Shown: positions 18,334-28,039 of the stretch, piece after piece
Position numbering within the stretch: the first letter of the stretch is position 1
Layout: each line of letters starts with the position of its first letter
Source of the DNA: Sporosarcina gallistercoris
GTDB taxonomy: Bacteria; Bacillota; Bacilli; Bacillales_A; Planococcaceae
DNA length: 64,000 nt
NCBI RefSeq assembly: GCF_014836415.1
Contig: NZ_JACSQY010000001.1
Location: forward strand, 186,001 to 250,000
Direction of reading: 5' to 3'
Notes under the pieces: generated by a model
The model's input: only the letters and a program-made list of their open reading frames with translations
Told to the model about the DNA's origin: nothing
Database searches by the model: none
Made by a program: the position numbers and the translations under genes

Positions 18334-18985
18334 ACTGTTTCATCCTCTTCTTTCCTTCCCGACAGACAGAAAGTAATGGACATTCCGGACAATTCGGTTT
18401 TTGGGCTTTGCAATGATATCTACCGAAGAAAATAAGTTGATGATGCGTCTGAGTCCAACGCTCTCTCGGTGTCCACCTCATGATTTTTTCTTCGACTGCC
18501 AAGACAGAGTCTTTCCATCGATTCATTCCTAATCGCTTTGCAACCCGCTCAACGTGTGTATCGACGGCAAGTGCCGGAACACCAAACGCATTTGAAACGA
18601 CAACATTCGCCGTCTTCCTGCCGACGCCTGGAAGTGTTGTCAGCACGTCACGATCTTCTGGAACTTCTCCGCCGAATTGAGTGAGAAGCATGAGTGACAA
18701 TGCTTGGATATTTTTTGCTTTGTTACGATACAGACCGATGGAACGAATGTCCTGTTGCAGTTCCTCGATAGGAACTTCTAAATAATCTCCTGGTGTTTTG
18801 TACTTTTGAAACAACCCTGCAGTTACACGATTGACTAATACATCTGTGCACTGTGCGGATAAAAGTGTTGCAATCACTAATTCAAACGCATTTTCATGCA
18901 CAAGTTCACAATGTGCATCTGGAAACATGTTGTCGATTTCCTCTAAGCAATAGTTCCACTCAGCTTTAGTTAACATTCCACTCAT
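18326..18985 (-). CDS. nth: endonuclease III (DNA glycosylase/AP lyase)
   Basis: This 219-residue base-excision repair enzyme removes oxidised pyrimidines and nicks at the abasic site. The helix-hairpin-helix LPGVGRKTANV contains the catalytic lysine K124, and the catalytic aspartate is D142 in VDTHVERV. The 4Fe-4S ligands C192, C199, C202 and C208 follow the classic C-x6-C-x2-C-x5-C spacing. It overlaps dnaD by 4 bases (ATGA). All key residues are intact. Confidence 0.97.
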   Translation of the reverse strand: MSGMLTKAEWNYCLEEIDNMFPDAHCELVHENAFELVIATLLSAQCTDVLVNRVTAGLFQKYKTPGDYLEVPIEELQQDIRSIGLYRNKAKNIQALSLMLLTQFGGEVPEDRDVLTTLPGVGRKTANVVVSNAFGVPALAVDTHVERVAKRLGMNRWKDSVLAVEEKIMRWTPRERWTQTHHQLIFFGRYHCKAQKPNCPECPLLSVCREGKKRMKQYG

Positions 18986-19695
18986 CCATCCCGCTGTTCA
19001 AGCCAGTTATATAAGGGAACCCGTTTCACAGTTCCTTGTTCTTTTCCCTGCCGTATCGTTTGTGCAGGTGACCGGAAAGCTTTTGTTTGTTTTTCGACAT
19101 CTGCCATGGTCGTAACATTTTTCTTTTTCCACTCAAACAAAATGCGGTCGATATAACGCATACTCAATTTCTGAGCGATGACTGCCTCTTTTAAAGCCGC
19201 TTTTATTATGTCGATCCCATGATGATCCTGATCGATCCACATCGCAATCGTTTCGCATTCCATCGGAGACAGCAGGCGCCCGAATTCTTGTTCAAAAATG
19301 TGGAAGATCTGTCCTTCATCTTCCTTTTCTTTCGCTTCAACTGTTTGATTCTTACTCGCAATTTCACAATCTAAAACCGCTTCCCATAAAGGTTGCAGTG
19401 AAAATTGTTCAAACAGCACCCCATTGGAATCACTAGCTTGATCGATTTTCAAATATCCTTTTTGCATGAGTCGCTGCAATATTTGGGATACCTCATTTTC
19501 TGTGAGATTCATCCTTGAGGAAAAAGCGGAGGGCGTAGGAAACTCAATTTGTTGAGCTTTGTAGGCTTCCATTTGTAAAATGAGCATGGCATCTGAATCT
19601 TGGATACCTAGTTTTTTATATGAGTTAAAAAAAAGCTGGGGAATAGTAACATTCCCCTGCTCAATCCACATCCGGAGCCGGTCATCTTGTTGCAT
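18982..19695 (-). CDS. dnaD: primosomal replication protein DnaD
   Basis: This 237-residue protein acts with DnaA, DnaB and DnaI to load the helicase at oriC and at stalled forks. It has an N-terminal winged-helix domain (about 1-95, with the HTH segment SRMNLTENEVSQILQRLM) and a C-terminal DnaD domain containing the YIDRILFEWKKKNV motif used for DNA binding (about 182-195). ATG 19695 follows AAGGAGTT. It lies between asnS and nth in the same orientation, exactly as in B. subtilis. Confidence 0.95.
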   Translation of the reverse strand: MQQDDRLRMWIEQGNVTIPQLFFNSYKKLGIQDSDAMLILQMEAYKAQQIEFPTPSAFSSRMNLTENEVSQILQRLMQKGYLKIDQASDSNGVLFEQFSLQPLWEAVLDCEIASKNQTVEAKEKEDEGQIFHIFEQEFGRLLSPMECETIAMWIDQDHHGIDIIKAALKEAVIAQKLSMRYIDRILFEWKKKNVTTMADVEKQTKAFRSPAQTIRQGKEQGTVKRVPLYNWLEQRDG

Positions 19696-19722
19696 ATGGC
19701 GAACTCCTTCCTTGTTACGTTA

Positions 19723-21018
19723 TTAAGGATACAAACGGTTGAGCAGACGTGGGAACGGAATCGTTTCCCGTACGTGCTCGACCCCTGAAATCCAAGCGAC
19801 AGTACGCTCTAATCCAAGACCGAACCCAGAGTGCGGCACTGCGCCATATTTACTTAATTCCAAATACCACTCATACGCAGAAGCATCCAGCTGGTGCTCT
19901 TCAATACGTTGTTTCATGAGCTCATAATCATGGATACGTTCTGAACCGCCGATGATTTCTCCATAACCTTCCGGAGCTATCAAGTCTGCACATAGTACGA
20001 CATCATCACGATCAGGATGCGGCTGCATGTAGAACGGCTTGATGCCGATCGGATAATTCATGATGAATACGGGCAGATCATAACTCTCGGCAATTGCGGA
20101 CTCATGAGGGGCTCCAAAATCGTCTCCCCATTGAATATCGTCGAATCCTTCTTTGTGAAGGAACTCAATTGCATCATCATATGTGATACGTGGGAATGGT
20201 GCTTGGATTTTTTCCAATTTCGACGTATCCCGACCTAGACGTTCCAGCTCCAGTTTACAATTTTGAAGTACCGATTGAACAACGTGTGCTACATATTGCT
20301 CTTGTACTTCTAAGCTTTGTGCATGTTCCACGAACGCCATTTCAGGCTCGATCATCCAGAATTCGATCAAGTGACGACGGGTTTTCGACTTTTCCGCACG
20401 GAATGTAGGGCCGAAAGAAAATACTTTACCTAGAGCCATCGCAGCTGCTTCCATATACAACTGACCTGACTGGGAAAGATACGCATCTTCATCAAAGTAT
20501 TTCGTATGGAACAACTCTGAAGTTCCTTCAGGAGAAGATCCCGTCAAAATCGGCGGGTCGATTTTGATGAATCCATTCATGTGGAAAAATTCATAGGTTG
20601 CGCGAATGATTTCGTCACGGATCTTCATCACCGCATGTTGCTTGCGTGAACGTAACCATAGATGACGGTGATCCATCAGGAATTCTGTTCCGTGCTCCTT
20701 AGGCGTAATTGGATAATCCTCAGCAGCTTTAATCACTTCAATCCCTTTGACTTGCAGCTCATATCCGAAGCTCGATCGCTCGTCTACAGTGACCTCGCCC
20801 GTTACATATAAAGAAGTCTCTTGTGTTAACCCTTTTGCTGTTGCAAAAAGCTCTTCACCGGCATCTTCTTTTACAACCACACCTTGTACAAAGCCAGAGC
20901 CATCACGTAATTGTAAAAATGCAATTTTACCGCTTGACCGCTTATTGGCAAGCCATGCACCCATTCGTACTGTTTCGCCTTCATGATCAGGCATTTCGTG
21001 AATCATAATCGTTTTCAT
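19723..21018 (-). CDS. asnS: asparaginyl-tRNA synthetase
   Basis: This 431-residue class IIb aminoacyl-tRNA synthetase has an N-terminal OB-fold anticodon-binding domain (about 1-110) and a class II catalytic core with motif 2 [19 protein letters not shown] and motif 3 [13 protein letters not shown] near the C-terminus. It charges tRNA-Asn with asparagine. ATG 21018 is chosen because GGAGG sits 7 bases upstream; a TTG at 21030 would contain the SD. No T-box leader is present in the 50-base gap to aspB, so it is expected to be expressed with aspB. Confidence 0.97.
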   Translation of the reverse strand: MKTIMIHEMPDHEGETVRMGAWLANKRSSGKIAFLQLRDGSGFVQGVVVKEDAGEELFATAKGLTQETSLYVTGEVTVDERSSFGYELQVKGIEVIKAAEDYPITPKEHGTEFLMDHRHLWLRSRKQHAVMKIRDEIIRATYEFFHMNGFIKIDPPILTGSSPEGTSELFHTKYFDEDAYLSQSGQLYMEAAAMALGKVFSFGPTFRAEKSKTRRHLIEFWMIEPEMAFVEHAQSLEVQEQYVAHVVQSVLQNCKLELERLGRDTSKLEKIQAPFPRITYDDAIEFLHKEGFDDIQWGDDFGAPHESAIAESYDLPVFIMNYPIGIKPFYMQPHPDRDDVVLCADLIAPEGYGEIIGGSERIHDYELMKQRIEEHQLDASAYEWYLELSKYGAVPHSGFGLGLERTVAWISGVEHVRETIPFPRLLNRLYP

Positions 21019-21068
21019 AAGAGCCTCCAAATTTCTCTAGGTACGTGCACTACCTAGTCAGTTTTCGA

Positions 21069-22268
21069 TCAGTCGTTCCATTTAGATTTCACAAATTGGT
21101 CGATTCGGCGCACCGCTTCTTCTAATAGTTCGATTGAAGTCGCATAGGATAATCGGATTGTTTCTTCCGACCCGAATCCGCTGCCTGGAATGACCGCCAC
21201 ATTCGCTTCTTCCAGCAATGCTTTAGCAAAAGCATCCACATTTTGGAATCCTGTATGTTTCATAGCTTCTGAAACGTCTGGAAGTAAATAGAATGCGCCT
21301 TGTGGTTTCACAGTGTGGAAACCTGGAATTGCTTGGATTTGAGGATAGATACGCTCTAAACGGGAGCTGAAACTATTTCTCATCATCTCGACAGCATCCT
21401 GGGAACCATTATACGCTTCAATTGCTGCATATTGTGAAGTAGTTACCGGATTGGATGTCGAATGACTTGCAAGGTTCGTCATCGCTTTTACAATTGCCTC
21501 ATCCCCTGCAATGTATCCGATACGCCATCCTGTCATAGAATGAGATTTTGAAACGCCATTAATGATGAGTGTCCGCTTCTTAGCGTCCTCAGATAGTGTT
21601 GCAATTGAAATATGCTTCGTTGTACCATACACAAGTTTTTCGTAGATTTCATCCGAGATGATCCAGATATCCCGAGCTTCACAAACTTCAGCAATCGCCT
21701 TTAGCTCTTCTTCCGTGTACACCATTCCAGTAGGATTACCAGGTGAGTTCAGAATGAGCGCTTTTGTTTTAGATGTGATGACTTCTTCAATTTGGTTAGC
21801 CGTCACTTTGAACTCCGCTTCAGCAGTTGCCTGAACGACTACGGGTACTCCGCCTGCAAGTTTCACTTGCTCTGGATAACTTACCCAGTACGGAGCTGGA
21901 ATGATCACTTCATCCATAGGATCCAGAATCGTTTGGAACAATGTATACAACACATGTTTTGCCCCAATCCCGATCATGATCTCAGTGCGTGTATACGTTA
22001 AGCCTTGGTCTCTTTCCAACTTCCCGATGACTGCATCCTTCAAAGCGGGGAGACCGCCAGATGGCGTATACTTTGTCTTGCCTTCTTTCATGGATCGCCA
22101 TGCCGCATCCAGTATCGGTTCAGGTGTATTGTAGTCCGGTTCTCCTGCTCCAAGACCAATCACATCGATACCGGATTCTTTCATTTCCTTCGCTTTAGCT
22201 GTAATCGCCAAAGTCGTTGAGGGTGAAAGTGTCGTTACTCTGGATGCTAATTGCTTCGCCAAGTCCAT
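21069..22268 (-). CDS. aspB: aspartate aminotransferase (PLP-dependent, class I)
   Basis: This aminotransferase of about 399 residues interconverts aspartate and 2-oxoglutarate with oxaloacetate and glutamate. Family landmarks include GLGAGEPDYNTPEPI, NSPGNPTG, and the PLP-binding lysine (about K241) in SKSHSMTGWRIGY. ATG 22268 gives the family N-terminus MDLAKQLASRV; ATG 22292 with AGGAAG is an alternative adding 8 residues. The pairing with asnS links aspartate supply and Asn-tRNA charging. It forms an operon with ypmB upstream. Confidence 0.95.
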   Translation of the reverse strand: MDLAKQLASRVTTLSPSTTLAITAKAKEMKESGIDVIGLGAGEPDYNTPEPILDAAWRSMKEGKTKYTPSGGLPALKDAVIGKLERDQGLTYTRTEIMIGIGAKHVLYTLFQTILDPMDEVIIPAPYWVSYPEQVKLAGGVPVVVQATAEAEFKVTANQIEEVITSKTKALILNSPGNPTGMVYTEEELKAIAEVCEARDIWIISDEIYEKLVYGTTKHISIATLSEDAKKRTLIINGVSKSHSMTGWRIGYIAGDEAIVKAMTNLASHSTSNPVTTSQYAAIEAYNGSQDAVEMMRNSFSSRLERIYPQIQAIPGFHTVKPQGAFYLLPDVSEAMKHTGFQNVDAFAKALLEEANVAVIPGSGFGSEETIRLSYATSIELLEEAVRRIDQFVKSKWND

Positions 22269-22299
22269 CGCTCCCTTTACCAGTGCGTTCATGCACTTC

Positions 22300-22785
22300 C
22301 TATAAGTTTAAAATCCGCTTTTGCCACTGTCCGTCAGAAAATCCGACATAGACATAATTCAGCTTGTTTGCCTCGTTTTTGAATACGACTTCCCAAACGG
22401 CAGCGTTGTCTTCCACTCCCAGTTTAACATGGATGAGTTTACTGACGTTCATTTCTTGTTTGACAGAAGTTAAGGCCTGTTTCGCTGTGATGCCTTTTTC
22501 AAGGACAATCACTTTAAAATCCTTGTCCGATTTTGCTTTCTCGTTTACAAAAACGGCTTTTGCAACTCCCTTGTCATCTTTTCCATAGACAACTGTGAGA
22601 GAAGTTGTACCGTTATACACTTCGGCACGCTCCGCTTCCGCTAATAAGCCAGAATCCAATACTTGGCTGGTCGCATTCTCTTTAAGGGAAGAGGCGGGTT
22701 CATATGCTTTGTAAAAAACAAATGACGTCAACACTAGTGTAAGTGTAAAGAGAAAAATGATGAAAAATTTTATCCAGTTGATCAC
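22300..22785 (-). CDS. ypmB: YpmB-like membrane-anchored protein (DUF5590)
   Basis: A protein of about 161 residues with one N-terminal hydrophobic segment (INWIKFFIIFLFTLTLVL), which anchors it to the membrane, and an extracellular domain with PepSY-like repeats. GTG 22785 is preferred, giving MINWIKFF; GTG 22800 is an alternative. The function is unknown. It precedes aspB as in B. subtilis; the small ypmA gene seen there is missing, since only about 80 bases separate it from dinG. Confidence 0.8.
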   Translation of the reverse strand: MINWIKFFIIFLFTLTLVLTSFVFYKAYEPASSLKENATSQVLDSGLLAEAERAEVYNGTTSLTVVYGKDDKGVAKAVFVNEKAKSDKDFKVIVLEKGITAKQALTSVKQEMNVSKLIHVKLGVEDNAAVWEVVFKNEANKLNYVYVGFSDGQWQKRILNL

Positions 22786-22864
22786 GATTTCACATCCCAC
22801 TCTAAATGGGTTTCTATAGACTTAAACGGGCAAGCTTAATCACCATCATATAAGTCCGATACAC

Positions 22865-25639
22865 TCATTTATTATAGCAATTATTCAGTTCGTCTACCAT
22901 ACGTGCAAGTGACACTTTTTTCACAGGAACATCGGGAAGTGCCTCCAAAAATTTCTTCCCATACGATTTCGTTTCAATCCGTCGGTCCAGGATGATGAAA
23001 AACCCAGTATCCGTGGATGAACGGATGAGTCTTCCAAAACCTTGACGCAGTCGTAGAATTGCTTCAGGCAACGCATACGCAGTAAAAGCATTTTTACCCG
23101 ACTGATTCAGCTGCGCGGTTTTCGCTTTAAATACAGGTTCAGAAGGAGAAGAGAACGGTAAACGCACTATGATGATAGCGGATAATGAGTTTCCGGGGAC
23201 ATCCACCCCTTCCCAGAAGCTATTCGTACCGAACAAGACCGCTTTTTCATATTGACGGAATGATTTTAACAATCGATACTTGCTGCCCGAGCTAATTCCT
23301 TGAGCGATGAGTGCATAGTCTTCCAACAACCCGCTGTCTGAAATGAGTTCATGTGTTTGATTGAGCATGTCTTGTGATGTAAAGAGAACAAATAGCCTTC
23401 CTTCAGTTACCATCACTGTTTGGACGATAGCTTCTGCGACTTCTTCCACGTATTCTTGCTGGGCGACTTGTTGGATATTCGGCATATCATCAATAAGGAA
23501 GATCTGGGCACCCGTATAGAAGTGCTCAGGAGCAAGCAACTTCAAAACGGGGACTTCTTCAGCGACCCCTAATTGACGCGCCACAAAGCGCTCATCACTT
23601 TTCACAGATAACGTTCCTGACGTCCAGATCACACCCTTTTCTTTCACGAAAAGTGATTTCAACGCTTTTCGGATCACGGGTGCGCTGTCAATCGGACTTT
23701 TAATAACTGTGAGACTTCCAGGGATACTTCTTTGGTCTTGCTCGATCCAAACGGTTCCGTCCGATTCCTTATCCAGGAATAATTCGACCCATTCTCCGAT
23801 TTTCACACGAAGTTCATCTATCCAGTAGTGCCATTCTGCAAGAATCGCTTGTTCTTTGTCAGAAAGACTCTCCACTTCCAGATCCAACTGTTTGACATAT
23901 GAGGCAGCTTTCCCGATGAAATCATTCATCGACTGGAACACAGTTTCAAATACACTCCGTTCCGCCTTCATGTCCTCCAAAGCGACATGGAGCCGGCTCC
24001 CTTTCACATGTCCTCTTTTGACAGATTCAGATCCCGTTAGCTCATGGATCGCAACATCAAAGGAAGCAGAGAATTTTTCATAGGCAGTCAGAAGGTTCGA
24101 GCGCTCCCGTGAACGATGTAACCTCTTCCGAACAAGTATCTCTTCGATACGTCGGCTAACTTGGCCATCCGCCTCAGAACTGATTTGCCCCATTACATAT
24201 TTCCAATTTGTATAAGAGAAAATAATTTCATTTGTTTTATAAGCAGCGTGAATAAACTGATGGGCTTCATCGACTACTAGGCCGCAAGATTCCTCGATAA
24301 TTTGTTCTTTACTCGGCCCGTCACTCAGAAGTAGTGCATGGTTCGTGATGATAATATCTGCATGACGGCAATTTTCCAATGCGACTTGATGATAATCCAC
24401 ACCGAGTTCATCTTCCGCCAGAACCGAAGAACTTTTACGTATCCGATCGATATACAGCATGCCGCCACCTGAAAGATTGAGCTCATTGACATCTCCGGTC
24501 CTCGTTTCCGTGAGCCAGACCAAAAGTTGCATTTCGGTGAATATGTTGTCATAACTCGATTCACCACTCAATAACAGTTCGGCAAACTTTGCCAGCGAGA
24601 TATAGTTGGAACGGCCCTTTAACACAGTCGCTTGAACCGGTACAGATAATGCTTTGGAGACGACGTCGATTTCCTCTGCCATGATTTTGTCCGCCAAATG
24701 ATTTGTATACGTACTTACAATGACGGCTTGTTGTGTCTCTATTGCACGAATGGCTGCAGGCAGCAGATAAGATACTGTCTTACCTATTCCTGTCGGGACC
24801 TCAACCATGCTTTCGATTCCTGTACGTAAGGAATTCCAAGCGGCATCCATGAATTGCAGTTGCGCACTTCTGGATTCGTAGGACGGATACGCTTGGATAA
24901 GTAACTGGTCTTTTTCGTCTTGACTTGTTGGATAGACAAGTTTCCTCGATTCCAGGTTATGAATGATCCCTGTCTGACGAAAAGGAATACCGCGAAACTG
25001 AGAGAGATTCGAGGAAGGCGTTTTTTTACGCGCTTCCACTAACGCTAGATAGAAAATCACCGACAAATCAGTTTTCAGATAAAAAGAACGCTTATGTAAG
25101 CGTGAAAGAGTTTGTTCGGGAAGATGTTTCACTTTTTCAATACATTTCAGCAGTAATTCCGCTGTTGCCTTTGCGTCATCATCAGCTCGGTGGGCAGCGG
25201 ACAAGTCGATACCCAGTTCTTCTGTCAATTCCTTCAGTCGATAACTTACTGCAGAAGGAAACATGATTTTCGAGAATTCCACTGTATCGATCTGTTTTCC
25301 TTGCCACTGGGGAATTCCGCAACGTTTAAATTCCTTTTGCAGAAATGTTAAATCGAAATTCGTATTATGTGCAGCAAAAATCCAACCTTCTAATAAGTCT
25401 CTCACTTCATGCGCGATTTCTTCAAATAGCGGTGCATTCTGCACTTCAGTGTTGGTAATGTCCGTTAGTTCTTGTATAAAAACAGGGATTTTTTGACCGG
25501 GATTGACAAAGCGGACATACTCATTTGTGAGGATGCCGTCTTCAATGAACATGATGGCAATCTGAATAATCCGGTCGCCTTTTTCAGGGGAATGACCGGT
25601 CGTCTCCAAATCGACTACTGCAAATTTTAGATTTTCCAT
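22865..25639 (-). CDS. dinG: DinG: 3'-5' exonuclease fused to DinG/XPD-type helicase fold
   Basis: This 924-residue protein has an N-terminal DEDD exonuclease domain (DLETTG at about 9-14, HNTNFDLTFL, and HRADDDAKAT) followed by a helicase-like part with Walker A VPTGIGKT, Walker B DEAH, and motif VI LRQGFGRLIR. The iron-sulfur cysteines of E. coli DinG are absent: the region around KGRSNY has no cysteine cluster. This is the Firmicute form, which in S. aureus acts as a nuclease rather than a helicase. ATG 25639 is preceded by CAGGAAG. It is a second member of the family in this window. Confidence 0.93.
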   Translation of the reverse strand: MENLKFAVVDLETTGHSPEKGDRIIQIAIMFIEDGILTNEYVRFVNPGQKIPVFIQELTDITNTEVQNAPLFEEIAHEVRDLLEGWIFAAHNTNFDLTFLQKEFKRCGIPQWQGKQIDTVEFSKIMFPSAVSYRLKELTEELGIDLSAAHRADDDAKATAELLLKCIEKVKHLPEQTLSRLHKRSFYLKTDLSVIFYLALVEARKKTPSSNLSQFRGIPFRQTGIIHNLESRKLVYPTSQDEKDQLLIQAYPSYESRSAQLQFMDAAWNSLRTGIESMVEVPTGIGKTVSYLLPAAIRAIETQQAVIVSTYTNHLADKIMAEEIDVVSKALSVPVQATVLKGRSNYISLAKFAELLLSGESSYDNIFTEMQLLVWLTETRTGDVNELNLSGGGMLYIDRIRKSSSVLAEDELGVDYHQVALENCRHADIIITNHALLLSDGPSKEQIIEESCGLVVDEAHQFIHAAYKTNEIIFSYTNWKYVMGQISSEADGQVSRRIEEILVRKRLHRSRERSNLLTAYEKFSASFDVAIHELTGSESVKRGHVKGSRLHVALEDMKAERSVFETVFQSMNDFIGKAASYVKQLDLEVESLSDKEQAILAEWHYWIDELRVKIGEWVELFLDKESDGTVWIEQDQRSIPGSLTVIKSPIDSAPVIRKALKSLFVKEKGVIWTSGTLSVKSDERFVARQLGVAEEVPVLKLLAPEHFYTGAQIFLIDDMPNIQQVAQQEYVEEVAEAIVQTVMVTEGRLFVLFTSQDMLNQTHELISDSGLLEDYALIAQGISSGSKYRLLKSFRQYEKAVLFGTNSFWEGVDVPGNSLSAIIIVRLPFSSPSEPVFKAKTAQLNQSGKNAFTAYALPEAILRLRQGFGRLIRSSTDTGFFIILDRRIETKSYGKKFLEALPDVPVKKVSLARMVDELNNCYNK

Positions 25640-25676
25640 GGATTCATCAACTTCCTGTATCGGTTTCCTACTGCAG

Positions 25677-25682
25677 ATTGTA
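25677..25682 (-). promoter_or_regulatory. candidate extended -10 of dinG
   Basis: TACAAT preceded by TGG (extended -10) lies 38 bases before the dinG start, with no good -35. No LexA-type box was noticed nearby. Confidence 0.45.
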
Positions 25683-25741
25683 CCATATATTCAGTGAAGG
25701 CTCTAAAAGAAGGGTGTAAACCAGGACAAAAACAAAAAAGC

Positions 25742-25777
25742 CATCCTGAAAGTCAGTAGTTGCTGATTTTCAGGATG
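25742..25777 (-). terminator. terminator of panBCD
   Basis: A 10-bp outer stem (catcctgaaa with tttcaggatg) and an inner 4-bp extension, followed on the minus strand by a six-base U run. The 60 bases between it and panD hold nothing I recognise. Confidence 0.85.
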
Positions 25778-25859
25778 ACCATTTATAGCTATTTAAAAAT
25801 GGATCGTGCGGTTCTCGTTATCCTATCGAGATTTCATACTACCTTTTGGATAGGGTTTA

Positions 25860-26240
25860 TCAAACCGTGACACCTTGGGACTCTTTGAAGTGTTGTACAA
25901 TTTTATTGTGTTCATCCATAAGTAAGACGGTTGGAGCATGCTGAAGTGCCTCTTGGTCCGACATTAGAGCATAGGCAAGTATAATGACGATGTCTCCCGG
26001 TTGGACGAGTCTGGCAGCGGCACCGTTGACACAGATTACACCGCTGCCACGCTTTCCTGGAATGGTATACGTTTCGAAACGTTCTCCGTTATTATTATTA
26101 ACAATCTGCACTTTTTCGTTGACGAGTATATTAGCTGCTTCCAGCAAGTCTTCGTCGATAGTGATGCTTCCTACATAATTCAAATTGGCTTCTGTGACTG
26201 TGGCGCGATGTAATTTACTTGTGAGCATTGTACGGAACAT
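25860..26240 (-). CDS. panD: aspartate 1-decarboxylase
   Basis: This 126-residue pyruvoyl enzyme makes beta-alanine for pantothenate. The self-cleavage site G24-S25 in NYVGSITID is present; S25 becomes the pyruvoyl group. Y57-type and K9 (TSKLHRA) residues also match. ATG 26240 follows GGGAAGG. It is the last gene of panBCD, 4 bases after panC. Confidence 0.96.
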   Translation of the reverse strand: MFRTMLTSKLHRATVTEANLNYVGSITIDEDLLEAANILVNEKVQIVNNNNGERFETYTIPGKRGSGVICVNGAAARLVQPGDIVIILAYALMSDQEALQHAPTVLLMDEHNKIVQHFKESQGVTV

Positions 26241-26244
26241 GATG

Positions 26245-27111
26245 TCAGCCTTCCCTCTTAAAAATGATATTATCGATTAAACGGGCTTTTGAAAATTGGA
26301 CAGCGCACGCAACGATCAGATCTTGCGATATCTCGTTCGGTAACTCCAATTGCGGATACGTTAGTATGGATACGTAGTCAACGGCACCCGAGGTCTTTTT
26401 CCTAAGTGTCTCTTCGACAAATTGCGTGACCACTTCAATGGCGATCCCTTCACGGACTAAAACTTCCGCCTGTTGTAATGCTTCGTATATAGCTGGTGCT
26501 TCGTTCCGTTCTTCGTCGGAAAGATTCACGTTTCTCGAGCTCTTTGCCAATCCGTCCAGCTCGCGAACTGTCGGCACACGAACAATGGCAGCCGGACAGT
26601 TGTAGTCCTGGAAAAACGTTTCAATAATCGCAAGTTGTTGCGCATCTTTCATGCCAAAGTACACCGTGTCCGGCTGAACGATATTCACGAGTTTTAATAC
26701 AACTTTCAATACACCATCAAAGTGACCGGGTCGAGATGCTCCGCATAATCGATCTGCTAGAGGGCCGGGCACAATACGAATGCCGCCGTCAGTCGGATAC
26801 ATTTCCTCTGCCTCGGGACAAAAAACAATATCGGCACCCGCTTGTGAGACGAGTCTTACATCCGCATCCAAATTCCGCGGGTACGCTTCAAAGTCCTCCC
26901 CTGGTCCGAATTGAGTAGGATTGACAAATATGCTGACAGCCACGCAGTCATTGTTTTTTTTCGCTTCTTTAATCAATGCAGCATGACCTTCATGTAGGAA
27001 TCCCATCGTTGGAACAAAACCGATTGTCTGTTGCGATGTTTTCATTGCCTGTTGCCATTCAATCATTTTTGAAATGGAAGTGGTGCATTGCATAGGAGTT
27101 GTTTCAGTCAT
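26245..27111 (-). CDS. panC: pantothenate synthetase
   Basis: This 288-residue enzyme joins pantoate and beta-alanine using ATP. The nucleotide-binding segment [11 protein letters not shown] (33-43), [11 protein letters not shown], and a KSSRN motif (KMSKS equivalent) are all present. ATG 27111 has AGGAGGTGG and overlaps the panB stop by 4 bases. Confidence 0.96.
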   Translation of the reverse strand: MTETTPMQCTTSISKMIEWQQAMKTSQQTIGFVPTMGFLHEGHAALIKEAKKNNDCVAVSIFVNPTQFGPGEDFEAYPRNLDADVRLVSQAGADIVFCPEAEEMYPTDGGIRIVPGPLADRLCGASRPGHFDGVLKVVLKLVNIVQPDTVYFGMKDAQQLAIIETFFQDYNCPAAIVRVPTVRELDGLAKSSRNVNLSDEERNEAPAIYEALQQAEVLVREGIAIEVVTQFVEETLRKKTSGAVDYVSILTYPQLELPNEISQDLIVACAVQFSKARLIDNIIFKREG

Positions 27112-27947
27112 TGGCTACCACCTCCATACAAGTTCATCAATTCTTCTTCCTTCATCGTAAAATGATGCTGTTTGCCGGGAAATGTCCCTGTTCGCACTGC
27201 ATTTGTATAGGATCTTATCCCATCTTGAATAACTGCCCCAGCATCGCTGAAGCTTTCTGCGAATTTCGGCAGTCGATGATCCCCATATTTTACGAGATCG
27301 TGGAAAACAAGTACTTGACCGTCTGCTTCCGCCCCTGCACCGATCCCGATAACCGGAATACTGACCGCTGCGGCTAGTTGTGCTGTCAACTGGTGAGGGA
27401 TGCACTCGACAACAATCATGCATGCTCCTGCTTGTTCGCACAATTTCGCATCATCCAGCAGCTTGCGTGCAGCATCAGCTGTCTTTCCTTGTACTTTATA
27501 ACCTCCAATAACAGATGCCGATTGAGGGAGTAATCCTAGATGAGCAACTACAGGGATCCCCGTGCTCGTTAAAAGTTGAATGGTATCCAATACTTCATCG
27601 GCTCCTTCGACTTTCAGCGCATCGGCACCTGTTTCCTGAAAGACTCGGATCGCTTCGGTCAGGATCCGGTCTTGTGAACCTCTGAATGTCCCAAACGGAA
27701 GATCGACGACTAGAAACGTATCTCTCGCCCCGCGTCTAACTGCTTTTCCATGATGGATCATGTCTTCGGAGGTCACATATACGGTTGATGGATATCCGAG
27801 AACGACCATTCCAAGAGAATCCCCTACTAGTAAAAGATCGACGTCCGACTTTTCAGCAAAAGCAGCTGTCGGGTAATCATAAGCGGTCATCATCACAATT
27901 TTACTGCCTTCAGTTTTCATCCGTTTCAATTCGGTAATTGTTTTCAT
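27108..27947 (-). CDS. panB: 3-methyl-2-oxobutanoate hydroxymethyltransferase
   Basis: This 279-residue TIM-barrel enzyme makes ketopantoate from ketoisovalerate and methylene-tetrahydrofolate. Recognisable segments are MMTAYDYPTA, VGDSLGMVVLGY, and the catalytic-glutamate region VVECIP. ATG 27947 has GGAGAGGAG upstream. It is the first gene of panBCD, preceded by a long structured leader with a terminator, described separately. Whether the operon feeds back on pantothenate or branched-chain precursors is not shown. Confidence 0.96.
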   Translation of the reverse strand: MKTITELKRMKTEGSKIVMMTAYDYPTAAFAEKSDVDLLLVGDSLGMVVLGYPSTVYVTSEDMIHHGKAVRRGARDTFLVVDLPFGTFRGSQDRILTEAIRVFQETGADALKVEGADEVLDTIQLLTSTGIPVVAHLGLLPQSASVIGGYKVQGKTADAARKLLDDAKLCEQAGACMIVVECIPHQLTAQLAAAVSIPVIGIGAGAEADGQVLVFHDLVKYGDHRLPKFAESFSDAGAVIQDGIRSYTNAVRTGTFPGKQHHFTMKEEELMNLYGGGSQ

Positions 27948-27989
27948 TGTTCTTCTCCTCTCCTATTCAGGAGAAAACCAAAACATAAA

Positions 27990-28022
27990 AACCCTTCCAG
28001 TCATAAAAAAGACAGAAGGGTT
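27990..28022 (-). terminator. terminator inside the panB leader
   Basis: An 8-bp stem AACCCTTC/GAAGGGTT with an inner GTC/GAC pairing, followed on the minus strand by TTTTTATGTTTT. It stands 43 bases before panB and about 115 bases after the predicted start of transcription, so it would act as an attenuator, not as the end of birA. Confidence 0.75.
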
Positions 28023-28039
28023 GTGTAGGTTATCGTCAT
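28001..28039 (-). CDS. possible 12-codon leader peptide upstream of panB
   Basis: ATG 28039 has a perfect GGAGG (28046-28050) at 6 bases spacing and encodes MTITYTTLLSFL followed by TGA. Codons 6-8 are the 5' arm of the leader terminator, so a translating ribosome would block the hairpin. Too short for gene finders. The peptide has four Thr, three Leu and one Ile. No evidence of translation beyond the SD. Confidence 0.4.
   Translation of the reverse strand: MTITYTTLLSFL

Noticed and set aside
21019..21068. T-box leader before asnS
   Set aside because: The gap is only about 50 bases and contains just the SD; no T-box core sequence.
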